In this document: piece after piece, positions 1-6,049 of the stretch | How the letters are laid out: each line of letters starts with the position of its first letter | How positions within the stretch are numbered: position 1 is the stretch's first letter | Assembly: GCA_902773265.1 (NCBI GenBank) | Contig: CACYDZ010000239.1 | Span: 1 to 6,313 of the forward strand | From: an uncultured Ruminococcus sp. | GTDB lineage: Bacteria > Bacillota > Clostridia > Oscillospirales > Acutalibacteraceae | Direction: 5' to 3' | DNA length: 6,313 bases | Notes under the pieces: generated by a model | Database searches by the model: none | What the model saw: the letters and a program-made list of their open reading frames with translations, nothing else | Told to the model about the DNA's origin: nothing | Position numbers and translations under genes: made by a program

Positions 1-45
1 TATCTGTCGGATAGTTCCTGTTTCTTCAATAATTCCCGTAAACAC
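1..45 (-). CDS. ribE: Riboflavin synthase alpha chain, N-terminal fragment (cut by window edge)
   Basis: Only the first 15 codons are in the window, read from a GTG start at 45-43. They translate to MFTGIIEETGTIRQI. The MFTGIIEE(T/L)G start is the hallmark of riboflavin synthase, which converts two 6,7-dimethyl-8-ribityllumazine molecules to riboflavin plus the pyrimidine precursor. The start is supported by AAGGAG seven bases upstream, inside the last codons of ribD, and by a gap of only four bases after the ribD stop, so the two genes are probably translationally coupled in one FMN-controlled operon. The GTG start is unusual but no ATG is available, and the family normally begins with exactly this MFTG. 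ribBA and ribH usually follow in Firmicutes; they lie outside the window and this is inference. Confidence 0.9.
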   Translation of the reverse strand, partial: MFTGIIEETGTIRQI

Positions 46-49
46 AATT

Positions 50-1156
50 TTACTCCTTATCTACATAGGCGGTAACACAGATATCACCATCAAGCATTTT
101 TACTGAAATATCTTTCAGCGTAACACAACCTGAAATTTCTCGGAAACCATCACCCTCAACAGAGGTTTTGGCGACTGTCCCCCCGAAAATTTTCGGGGCA
201 ATATAATACATGACCTTATCCACTATCCCTTGCTGAAAACAGCCAAAAGCCAGTGTACCACCACCCTCAATCAGAACACTGTCGATGCCCATTTCTCCAA
301 GAATATCCATCAGGGCATTCAAATCAACCCGACCTTTGTATTCTCTTACCGTAACAATTTCCACACCCATTTGTTTAAGTCTGTTGGCTTTGATACTGTC
401 ATTGTTCTGCAAAGTGGCAACGATGGTGCGATAATCTTTTGCACTCTGTACAATTTTACAGTCGGGAGAAATTCTCAACAATGAATCTACTACAATCCGC
501 ACAGGAGAAGTCAGACCCTCAATGCGACAATTCAGCATAGGATTATCTGCCATGACTGTATTGATACCTACCATAATACTACTCATATAATGTCTTAGTA
601 AATGGGTTTCGTTTCTGGAATTTTCACAGGAAATCCATTGAGATTTACCTGTCACAGTGGCGATTTTACCGTCAAGAGTAGTCGCCGATTTATATAAAAC
701 AAACGGTCTTTTCTGCACAATATATTTCATAAAGACTTCATTAAGCCGAATACTTTTGTCGGCCAGTAAACCGGTACTAACTTTTATACCTGCATTCTGT
801 AATTTCTGTATACCCCTGCCACTGACTAAAGGATTAGGGTCTGTTGCTCCGATAACCACACGCCCGATTTTCTTTTCAATGATTTTGTCGGCACAAGGCG
901 GTGTTTTTCCCGTGTGACTGCAAGGTTCAAGCGTAACATACATTGTCGCTCCCTCTACATCTTCGGCAGCGTTATTGAACGCATTGACTTCAGCGTGCCA
1001 GTCACCGTATTTTTTGTGATAACCCTCTCCGATAATTCTGCCGTCCTTGACAATGACTGCTCCCACCATAGGGTTAGGTGAAGTAAAACCCTTACCCTTT
1101 TCGGCAAGCATCAAAGCGTGTTCCATATAGAAGCAATCTTTTTCTGTGAAATTCAT
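50..1156 (-). CDS. ribD: Bifunctional pyrimidine deaminase/reductase of riboflavin synthesis
   Basis: A 368-residue protein, the usual RibD length. It performs two cytosolic steps of riboflavin synthesis: deamination of the 2,5-diamino-6-ribosylamino-pyrimidinone phosphate, then NADPH-dependent reduction of the ribosyl side chain. The N-terminal cytidine-deaminase-like domain (about 1-145) has TSPNPMVGAV at 25-34, the zinc-site HAE at 54-56, and the PCS and PPCA cysteines C79 and C88. The C-terminal reductase domain (about 150-368) has TLDGKIAT at 160-167 and a late glycine-rich IEGGGT motif. The start at 1156 is chosen because AGGAAAGGAGCG sits just upstream and the deaminase homology begins there. 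The frame stays open to an ATG at 1309, but those 51 extra codons are translated repeat DNA with no RibD homology. The gene lies behind an FMN riboswitch and terminator and is followed four bases later by ribE. Confidence 0.96.
   Translation of the reverse strand: MNFTEKDCFYMEHALMLAEKGKGFTSPNPMVGAVIVKDGRIIGEGYHKKYGDWHAEVNAFNNAAEDVEGATMYVTLEPCSHTGKTPPCADKIIEKKIGRVVIGATDPNPLVSGRGIQKLQNAGIKVSTGLLADKSIRLNEVFMKYIVQKRPFVLYKSATTLDGKIATVTGKSQWISCENSRNETHLLRHYMSSIMVGINTVMADNPMLNCRIEGLTSPVRIVVDSLLRISPDCKIVQSAKDYRTIVATLQNNDSIKANRLKQMGVEIVTVREYKGRVDLNALMDILGEMGIDSVLIEGGGTLAFGCFQQGIVDKVMYYIAPKIFGGTVAKTSVEGDGFREISGCVTLKDISVKMLDGDICVTAYVDKE
53..58 (-). promoter_or_regulatory. Ribosome binding site of ribE, inside ribD
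   Basis: AAGGAG on the minus strand, seven bases before the GTG start of ribE. It overlaps the last sense codons of ribD (AAG GAG TAA), which fixes the GTG as the start and suggests coupled translation. Confidence 0.75.
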
Positions 1157-1160
1157 TGCA

Positions 1161-1174
1161 AACGCTCCTTTCCT
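1161..1174 (-). promoter_or_regulatory. Ribosome binding site deciding the ribD start
   Basis: The minus strand reads AGGAAAGGAGCGTT here, with AAAGGAG about eight bases from the ATG at 1156. It directly abuts the first hairpin of the repeat (1175-1195), so that hairpin could influence ribosome access. It argues for the 1156 start over the upstream ATG at 1309. Confidence 0.8.
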
Positions 1175-1314
1175 GTTAAGGGCGTTGCCCTTAACAATCC
1201 CAGCGGGGCTTTGCCCCCGCACCCCACAAACTTTTTGAAAAAAGTTTGACAAAAACTTTTCCGGTTCACTTCGTTCGGAATTTTCTGCTAAGAAAAGTTT
1301 TTCGTCCACCTTTT
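1175..1314 (+). repeat. Dispersed hairpin repeat, copy in the ribD leader (left arm complete, right arm truncated)
   Basis: Read on the plus strand, this copy has three hairpins. H1 (1175-1195) is a perfect 9-bp stem, GTTAAGGGC/GCCCTTAAC. H2 (1203-1220) is a GC-rich stem with one bulged C. H3 (1227-1248) is a perfect 10-bp stem with a GA turn. The conserved centre TCACTTCGTTCGGA (1266-1279) follows, enclosed by AAAAACTTTT (1251-1260) and its reverse complement AAAAGTTTTT (1293-1302). The element continues for about 12 bases that resemble the start of the opposite arm, then stops. The same module order occurs at 6101-6313 and, decayed, at 3922-3984. It lies between the FMN-controlled terminator and the ribD ribosome site, so it is transcribed in the rib mRNA. 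Its function is unknown. Confidence 0.85.
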
Positions 1315-1345
1315 TTCAAACAAGAGAAATTCCCCGACAAATAAC

Positions 1346-1381
1346 AAACCGCAATGCTTTCAAAATGAGGCACTGCGGTTT
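1346..1381 (-). terminator. Intrinsic terminator of the FMN riboswitch
   Basis: On the minus strand AAACCGCAGTGC pairs with GCATTGCGGTTT (12 bp, one G-T pair) around a 12-base loop, followed by the U-rich GTTATTTGTC. It begins 17 bases after the aptamer, where the expression platform of a transcription-terminating FMN riboswitch should be. The AAGTTT just before it (1382-1387) can pair with the 3' strand of aptamer stem P1 (1398-1404), which may be part of the switch; this is inference. Confidence 0.85.
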
Positions 1382-1397
1382 AAACTTCCTGATATTA

Positions 1398-1504
1398 AAG
1401 TTTCTTTCTTCCGGACTGTAACCGTCGGTTCTGGAATTGCACCAAATCTGCTTACGCTTGCGGACTTTACCGCCGATAGGGAATTTCACCCTGCCTCGAA
1501 ACTT
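1398..1504 (-). ncRNA. FMN riboswitch (RFN element) controlling ribDE
   Basis: The minus strand carries the conserved RFN blocks in order: GAGGCAGGGTGAAATTCCC, then CGGCGGTAAAGTCCGC, then a variable hairpin arm, then GGTGCAATTCC, ACCGACGGTTACAGTCCGG and a purine-rich closing strand. The outer stem P1 is formed by AAGTTTC (1504-1498) and GAAACTT (1404-1398). In established FMN riboswitches the ligand stabilises this fold and lets the downstream terminator form, lowering rib expression when FMN is plentiful. It lies about 20 bases after the predicted transcription start and about 240 bases before ribD. The long gap to ribD is explained by the terminator and the inserted repeat. Confidence 0.97.
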
Positions 1505-1531
1505 ACTGTTCTCTTTTATTGTTCCGAATTT

Positions 1532-1559
1532 ATTATAACACGCTATCCCAAAAAGTCAA
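1532..1559 (-). promoter_or_regulatory. Promoter of the rib operon
   Basis: TTGACT (1559-1554), a 16-base spacer and a perfect TATAAT (1537-1532) on the minus strand. Transcription would begin near 1525, about 20 bases before the FMN aptamer. The promoter lies only 14 bases past the stop of the DUF1877 gene. Confidence 0.85.
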
Positions 1560-1573
1560 CGGTCTTTTTCGTT

Positions 1574-2059
1574 TTACGAAAGATAAAAAACGACAGCTTG
1601 ATTTTCCAGAGCAGCTTTTTGAAAAAAGTTTTTCCAATCCTTAAAATAACCACTCACATAATCAAACAATTCTTCTTCATCTTCGCCGTCCATAACAGGG
1701 TAGATATCGTTGGCAAGCAATTCTTCTATATCAAACCGTTCTTTCAGAGTATTTTCGTCAATAGGCTGTAACGCTTTTGAAATAGTTTTGACTTCATCAG
1801 GGCTTATCTTGGAAACAGGAAATTCTTCTTGTACGATAATGTCCTCACCCAGAACACAGTTTTTGAAAACGCTTTCACGATTTCCCCACGAATTGCCGTT
1901 GAAGATAAAATGCAGTATATGCCATGTCTTGTCAATATCGAGTGTACATTCTTCATCAAGGGTGTTGACAAATTCAAAAAAGTAATCTTCCGTTCCGTTT
2001 TCACGGATTTTCTCTACATCATCATCTTCAGCCCGAAAATAATAACCTATCATTCCCAT
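1574..2059 (-). CDS. DUF1877 (YfbM-like) family protein of unknown function
   Basis: A 161-residue, acidic, probably cytosolic protein with no signal peptide or membrane segment. I recognise the DUF1877/YfbM family from the MGMIGYYFR start, the LDIDKTWHILHFIFNG block at 40-55, the VLGEDI block near 69-74, the ISPDEVKTISKAL helix near 85-97 and the closing YFKDWKNFFQKAA helix with a final VVFYL strand. The length is typical of the family, whose biochemical role is not known to me; no catalytic motif stands out. The start at 2059 has AGAGG eight bases upstream and matches the usual family N-terminus; a second ATG at 2053 is less likely. It begins 14 bases after the DUF1015 stop, so the two genes are probably cotranscribed. 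No terminator is visible after it, so some transcripts may run into the rib leader. Confidence 0.85.
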   Translation of the reverse strand: MGMIGYYFRAEDDDVEKIRENGTEDYFFEFVNTLDEECTLDIDKTWHILHFIFNGNSWGNRESVFKNCVLGEDIIVQEEFPVSKISPDEVKTISKALQPIDENTLKERFDIEELLANDIYPVMDGEDEEELFDYVSGYFKDWKNFFQKAALENQAVVFYLS

Positions 2060-2073
2060 AAAGAATACCTCTT

Positions 2074-3357
2074 TTAGTCTGTCAGACGGTTCATTACCAT
2101 ACCTGTAATCATTTTAGGATAGAAATAAGTGGATTTCTGCGGCATTTTTTCTCCATTAGAGGCAACATCACGGATTTCAGAAACTCTTGTCGGATTGAGA
2201 ATAAAGGCACACTGTGACTTTCCGCTGTCGACGGAGGATATCGCTTCATCAAAGATTTTGGTATAAGTGAGATTGATTTGTTTAGCCATATTTTCTGCGT
2301 CAATACCGAAAATCTTTTCCAGAATAAGTGTGTGGAGGACAGTAACATCTAAATTCCGGGTAGCCTCACTGACATTCGGCAACAGTTGTTTAAGGATATC
2401 CGTATCTTTGAGTACCAGCATATGATATTTTTTATCGCCTGTATAGAACGCATAGGCTTTCTTACCGTCTTTATAAAGTTCCATCAGATGACTTTCGGCG
2501 GTGGTAATATCATTATATTCCGTAATATCAAAGTATTTTTCACATTCTTTCAGAACTTTTTCAGCATCAAAACTGTCAAGGTCACGCACCAGACGGTGTG
2601 TCGGAAATACAACAAGTCCTTCATGTTCCATATTTACCAGCATTATCATCTGATAGTCGCAAGCGTCACCTTCTTTGGCAAGACCTTTTTCCCTTAAATA
2701 ATTACGATAGTTCAAAGCTGTTTCATATCTGTGATGACCGTCTGCAATATATAATTTTCTGTCATCAAAATCTCCGCAGATTTCATCAATAGCGTTTTTG
2801 TCTTTGACAATCCACATTCTATGTACAACGCCCTCACCGTCAGTAAGCTGAATGTCGGGTGTACCTTTGGAAAGTTCATCAATTTTGCCGACAGTATTCT
2901 TATCGCCGTCCATGTAGAGTGCATATATCTGACTGAAATTACAATTTGTGGCTTTCATCAGATTCAGTCTGTCCTCTTTGGCTTTGGAAAGTGTAAATTC
3001 ATGTGGCAGGATAATTCCTTTACTGAACTCTTCCAGTTTTACTCTGCCGATAATACCTTTGATACACTTTCTTTCACCATATGCGGTAAATTCTTCTTCG
3101 TAAATATAAATTGATGGCTCATCTTCTTCAAACAGAATATTGTCTTTCAGCCATTCATTCAGAATTTCAGCGGCTTTGTTGTATCTGTCCTCTCCCTTGG
3201 GCAATTCCAGACGGATAATATTATACGGATTGTTCTTTATATATTCTTCTCTCTGTTCGTCACTGATAATGTCATACGGCGGACATACCAGTTCACTGAT
3301 ATCCCCTGCTTTTTCACAGTTAAACCTTAATCCTTTATACGCTTTTACTTCTGCCAT
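2074..3357 (-). CDS. DUF1015 family protein
   Basis: A 427-residue soluble protein, the normal DUF1015 (COG4198) length. Family motifs are VCPPYDI at 24-30, NPYNIIRLELPKG at 43-55, ILPHEFTLSKAKEDR at 116-130, the diagnostic YIADGHHRYETA at 203-214, FPTHR at 251-255 and MPQKSTYFYPK near 405-415. The function is not settled in my knowledge. The ADGHHR motif recalls the GxHR-type motif of ParB/SerK-like folds, and homologues in Clostridia are often seen beside serine biosynthesis genes, so a role linked to phosphoserine or serine has been considered; neither serA nor serC is in this window. The start at 3357 is chosen because homology begins at MAEVKAYKGL, AAAGG lies ten bases upstream, and a promoter sits at 3392-3420. 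The frame is open to 3579, but that part crosses the promoter and is antisense to the peptidase gene. First gene of an operon with the DUF1877 gene. Confidence 0.93.
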   Translation of the reverse strand: MAEVKAYKGLRFNCEKAGDISELVCPPYDIISDEQREEYIKNNPYNIIRLELPKGEDRYNKAAEILNEWLKDNILFEEDEPSIYIYEEEFTAYGERKCIKGIIGRVKLEEFSKGIILPHEFTLSKAKEDRLNLMKATNCNFSQIYALYMDGDKNTVGKIDELSKGTPDIQLTDGEGVVHRMWIVKDKNAIDEICGDFDDRKLYIADGHHRYETALNYRNYLREKGLAKEGDACDYQMIMLVNMEHEGLVVFPTHRLVRDLDSFDAEKVLKECEKYFDITEYNDITTAESHLMELYKDGKKAYAFYTGDKKYHMLVLKDTDILKQLLPNVSEATRNLDVTVLHTLILEKIFGIDAENMAKQINLTYTKIFDEAISSVDSGKSQCAFILNPTRVSEIRDVASNGEKMPQKSTYFYPKMITGMVMNRLTD

Positions 3358-3391
3358 ATCAAAACAACCTTTCTTTTTGGTTTCAAGCAAT

Positions 3392-3420
3392 ATTTTATAA
3401 AATATCTGCCGTAAGGTCAA
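3392..3420 (-). promoter_or_regulatory. Promoter of the DUF1015-DUF1877 operon
   Basis: TTGACC (3420-3415), a 17-base spacer and TAAAAT (3397-3392) on the minus strand, giving a start near 3385 and a leader of about 28 bases. Its presence rules against the open-frame extension of the DUF1015 gene beyond 3357. Confidence 0.75.
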
Positions 3421-3432
3421 GACAAATCTTGA
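3417..3432. promoter_or_regulatory. Inverted repeat between divergent promoters (possible operator)
   Basis: TCAAGA-CAAA-TCTTGA is a perfect 6-bp inverted repeat. It overlaps the -35 boxes of both divergent promoters, so a bound dimer could affect both. Because each -35 box already contains TTGA, part of the symmetry comes for free, and it may be coincidence. Confidence 0.35.
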
Positions 3433-3458
3433 AATTATTTTCAGAATTATGATAAAAT
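3429..3458 (+). promoter_or_regulatory. Promoter of the S24/S26 peptidase gene
   Basis: TTGAAA (3429-3434), an 18-base spacer and TAAAAT (3453-3458). The start would fall near 3465, leaving a very short leader with AAGG (3467-3470) eleven bases before the ATG. The overlapping TATGAT at 3448-3453 has too short a spacer to this -35 box. Confidence 0.6.
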
Positions 3459-3481
3459 AGAGGTATAAGGACTGATGAAAT

Positions 3482-3943
3482 ATGAAAAAACAACTGTCTT
3501 CCGAAGAATTTTTACCGCTGCTTGAAGAAATCACCCGGAACGGCGGTATATTTCCACTCATCGTCACGGGTACAAGCATGACCCCTACCCTCTATGGCAA
3601 CCGTGACACTGTAAATCTTGTATCACCTAAAACAAACATACCCCGAAAATACGATATCGTCCTGTTTGTCAGAAAAGACGGTAAACCCGTTCTGCACCGT
3701 ATCATCAAGAAACTTCCTGACAGTCAGTTTCTCATCAACGGCGACAGTCAGACATGGACGGAAATCATTCATTCTTCACAAATTATCGCTGTCGTTCAGA
3801 ATTTCAGACGCAAGCAGAAAATAATTTCCTGTAATTCGTTCAGATTCAGACTGTATTCCCGTATATGGTGTTTTTTCCGTCCGCTACGCCCCCATTTTTT
3901 CAGACTTTCCCACCGTATAAAAAGAATTTTCCGAACGGAGTGA
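3482..3943 (+). CDS. Small S24/S26 (signal-peptidase-like) family protein
   Basis: A 153-residue protein with the S26 fold signatures. VTGTSMTPTLYGNRD at 28-42 holds the nucleophile candidate S32 followed by M33. KYDIVLF at 57-63 and VLHRII at 70-75 follow, with H72 at the place of the general base in the Ser-His (SipW/ER-type) branch rather than the Ser-Lys bacterial branch. NGD at 86-88 completes the core. Unlike signal peptidases it has no N-terminal membrane anchor; the tail (about 108-153) is strongly basic and aromatic (RLYSRIWCFFRPLRP) and could bind membrane or nucleic acid. Such soluble members are common in Clostridia, sometimes near PqqD-like peptide genes; none is seen here, so the substrate is unknown. 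The last codons, RIFRTE and the TGA, come from a decayed repeat. Own promoter, divergent from the DUF1015 gene; asnB follows after 126 bases. Confidence 0.85.
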   Translation: MKKQLSSEEFLPLLEEITRNGGIFPLIVTGTSMTPTLYGNRDTVNLVSPKTNIPRKYDIVLFVRKDGKPVLHRIIKKLPDSQFLINGDSQTWTEIIHSSQIIAVVQNFRRKQKIISCNSFRFRLYSRIWCFFRPLRPHFFRLSHRIKRIFRTE

Positions 3944-3984
3944 AACCGGAAAGTTTGCAGGATTGTTAAGAGCAAAGCCTTAAC
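3922..3984 (-). repeat. Decayed copy of the hairpin repeat overlapping the 3' end of the peptidase gene
   Basis: Read on the minus strand this contains H1 (3984-3965, GTTAAGGC/GCTCTTAAC with one bulge), the conserved AATCC spacer, a short AAACTTT remnant and the centre TCACTCCGTTCGGA, which differs at one base from the centres at 1266-1279 and 6195-6208. H2 and most of H3 are missing, so it is an internally deleted copy. It is in the opposite orientation to the copy in the rib leader. It supplies the final codons and stop of the S24/S26 gene and is the only structured element between that gene and asnB. The remaining gap to asnB shows no clear promoter; CATAAT at 4031-4036 lacks a good -35 partner. 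Confidence 0.75.
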
Positions 3985-4069
3985 ACATAAATTCCCACAT
4001 AACAGAAACTTTTCAGGGCAGACTGCATATCATAATCATAGTACTTTGAATAAGAAAGGCGGTTAATGT

Positions 4070-5911
4070 ATGTGCGGTATAGCAGGCTGGCTCGACAAAT
4101 ATACAGACCTCAGCGAACAGAAAACGGTTATCAAGCATATGATAGCCACACTGGAAAAAAGAGGCCCTGATGAAAAAGGTATTTTTTTCGGCAGGAATAA
4201 TGATATATGTCTTATGCACCGCCGTCTTACGGTTATCGACCCTGAGGGCGGTCAGCAACCTATGAGCGTAACCATCGCAGACGAAACCTATACGATTGTC
4301 TATAACGGCGAACTGTATAACACTGATGAAATCCGTAATGAATTACTGAAACAAAATTATCATTTTATTTCACATTCTGATACAGAAGTTTTACTCAAAG
4401 CCTATATTTGCTGGAAAGAAAATTGTGTAGAAAAACTCAACGGTATTTTTGCGTTTGCGGTCTATGAACACAACAGCAGAAAATTATTTACAGCAAGGGA
4501 CAGAATAGGTGTCAAACCGTTTTTTTATTATGAATATCCGGACGGATTTCTGTTTGCTTCAGAAATAAAAACACTGTTACAATGTCCGAAAGTACGGGCA
4601 GTGGTTGATGAACAGGGACTGAATGATATTTTCTTTATAGGGCCGGGACGCAGTGGCGGACAGGGTATTTTCAAAAATGTCCGTGAACTTTTGCCCGGAG
4701 AATACGGTATATGGCAGGACGGTACATTCCGTAAAAAACGCTACTTCACCCTCAAAGCACAACCGCATATTCATACACCGTCACAGACAGTAGAATATTT
4801 ACGCTGGCTCATTCAGGACGCTATTGAACGACAGTTGGTTTCTGATGTACCATTGTGTACATTTTTGTCGGGAGGGCTGGATTCCAGTATCATTACCCAT
4901 ACAGCCTCAAAGTATTTTCAGCGTAACAGCAAAGGCAGACTGAATACCTATTCTGTTGACTATACAGACAATGCTAAATATTTTCAGAAAAGTCTTTTTC
5001 AACCCACTGCCGACAGCGAATATATTGGTATGATGAGCCAATATGCTGATACCGACCATCATAATATTATTCTTGATAATGCCAGCGTCTATCATGCACT
5101 CTATGACAGTGTAAAGGCACGGGATTTGCCCGCCATGACAGATGTGGATTCTTCCTTACTGTTATTTTGTCGTGCGGTAAAACAGGATTTTACGGTGGCA
5201 CTTTCAGGAGAATGTGCTGATGAAATTTTTGGGGGATATCCGTGGTATCATAATGAAGCCATTTTATTTGAAGAATGTTTCCCATGGTCAAGAAGTACGG
5301 ATATCCGTAGAAGCGTTCTGAAAAAGGGACTGCTCCCACATGGAGAAGAATATGTCAGGGAAAAATATCTTTCCACCGTAAAAAGCGTAGACACTCTCCC
5401 CGAAGAAAGCCGAAAAGAAAAGCGTATGAAAGAAATGTTCGTACTGAATTTCAACTGGTTCATGCAGGGCTTACTGGACAGAAAAGACCGTTGCAGTATG
5501 TATAACGGTCTGGAAGTCAGAGTGCCGTTCTGTGATTACCGTATTGTGGAATATGCGTACAATATGCCGTGGGAAATCAAGGCTTTCGACAACCGTGAAA
5601 AGGGCATTGTCCGAAAAGCTATGGAAGGTATTCTGCCTGATGAAATTGTCTGGCGGAAAAAAAGTCCTTACCCTAAGACGCATAACCCTTTGTATTTCCG
5701 TCTGGTATCAGACGCTATGGATAAAGTCCTTTCCGATAAAGACCCTGTCACGCAATTTCTTGATGAAAATGCCGTAAGAAATATTATGGAAAATCCTGAA
5801 AAAATCAGTTCGCCGTGGTACGGACAGCTGATGAAAGCTCCTCAGATTCTGGCATACCTGTTGCAGATTAATTTCTGGCTCAAGGAATACAATGTACAGA
5901 TAGACGGATAA
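4070..5911 (+). CDS. asnB: Asparagine synthetase, glutamine-hydrolysing
   Basis: A 613-residue complete enzyme, close to the length of Bacillus AsnO-type proteins. It makes asparagine from aspartate, ATP and glutamine in the cytosol. The glutaminase (class II amidotransferase) domain covers about 2-210: nucleophile Cys2 in MCGIAGW, R51 in HRRLTVID, NGELYN at 79-84, and SDTEV with D104. The synthetase domain covers about 235-560: the ATP-binding SGGLDSS at 267-273, ALSGECADEIFGGYPWY at 377-393 and RKDRCSMYNGLEVRVPFCD at 471-489. Both active sites look intact. The start is fixed by the need for Cys2 after Met removal; AAAGGCGG lies upstream, and the ATG at 4066 is out of frame. It ends in tandem TAA stops and a strong terminator. 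It may be cotranscribed with the upstream peptidase gene, but the repeat remnant lies between them. Confidence 0.96.
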   Translation: MCGIAGWLDKYTDLSEQKTVIKHMIATLEKRGPDEKGIFFGRNNDICLMHRRLTVIDPEGGQQPMSVTIADETYTIVYNGELYNTDEIRNELLKQNYHFISHSDTEVLLKAYICWKENCVEKLNGIFAFAVYEHNSRKLFTARDRIGVKPFFYYEYPDGFLFASEIKTLLQCPKVRAVVDEQGLNDIFFIGPGRSGGQGIFKNVRELLPGEYGIWQDGTFRKKRYFTLKAQPHIHTPSQTVEYLRWLIQDAIERQLVSDVPLCTFLSGGLDSSIITHTASKYFQRNSKGRLNTYSVDYTDNAKYFQKSLFQPTADSEYIGMMSQYADTDHHNIILDNASVYHALYDSVKARDLPAMTDVDSSLLLFCRAVKQDFTVALSGECADEIFGGYPWYHNEAILFEECFPWSRSTDIRRSVLKKGLLPHGEEYVREKYLSTVKSVDTLPEESRKEKRMKEMFVLNFNWFMQGLLDRKDRCSMYNGLEVRVPFCDYRIVEYAYNMPWEIKAFDNREKGIVRKAMEGILPDEIVWRKKSPYPKTHNPLYFRLVSDAMDKVLSDKDPVTQFLDENAVRNIMENPEKISSPWYGQLMKAPQILAYLLQINFWLKEYNVQIDG

Positions 5912-5917
5912 TAACAC

Positions 5918-5949
5918 AAAAAAACCGCCTTTTAAAAGGCGGTTTTTTT
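5918..5949. terminator. Bidirectional intrinsic terminator between asnB and tRNA-Thr
   Basis: A perfect 32-base palindrome: seven A, CCGCC, TTTT, then its exact complement ending in GGCGG and seven T. It forms a CCGCC/GGCGG stem with a U-tract on either strand. It lies six bases after the asnB stop and one base past the CCA end of the opposing tRNA gene, so it can end both transcripts. Confidence 0.93.
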
Positions 5950-5950
5950 C

Positions 5951-6026
5951 TGGAGCTGATAACGGGATTTGAACCCGTGACCTCAGCCTTACCAAGACTG
6001 CGCTCTACCTCCTGAGCTATATCAGC
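5951..6026 (-). tRNA. tRNA-Thr, anticodon GGT
   Basis: A 76-base cloverleaf on the minus strand. The acceptor stem is GCTGATA/TATCAGC with discriminator T and an encoded CCA. The D stem is GCTC/GAGC, the anticodon stem CAGTC/GGCTG (one T-G pair) with loop TTGGTAA giving anticodon GGT, and the T stem ACGGG/CCCGT with loop TTCAAAT. It decodes ACC and ACT threonine codons. The first half closely resembles the E. coli tRNA-Thr(GGT) sequence, which supports the identity. It is a single tRNA gene with its own promoter and a terminator shared with asnB. Confidence 0.97.
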
Positions 6027-6049
6027 ATTCTTATCAATCCAGCTTTTTT

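Noticed and set aside
2077..2087. GTCTG-T-CAGAC inverted repeat at the end of the DUF1015 gene.
   Set aside because: It is short, lies within codons, has no T-tract and is expected by chance at this length.
3358..3579. N-terminal extension of the DUF1015 frame by 74 codons.
   Set aside because: It overlaps the divergent promoters and runs antisense to the start of the peptidase gene; family homology and a ribosome site support the start at 3357.
3985..4069. Separate promoter or leader regulator for asnB.
   Set aside because: CATAAT at 4031-4036 has no good -35 box at 16-18 bases, and no T-box or hairpin-terminator structure is visible.
3482..5911. Peptidase plus asparagine-synthetase-like protein as a lasso peptide or other RiPP cluster.
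   Set aside because: AsnB has an intact glutaminase domain with Cys2 and all primary-metabolism motifs, and no precursor peptide, PqqD-like protein or transporter is present.
5951..6026. tRNA-Thr gene as an integration site (att) for a mobile island.
   Set aside because: No duplicate of the tRNA 3' end and no integrase gene is seen within the window.
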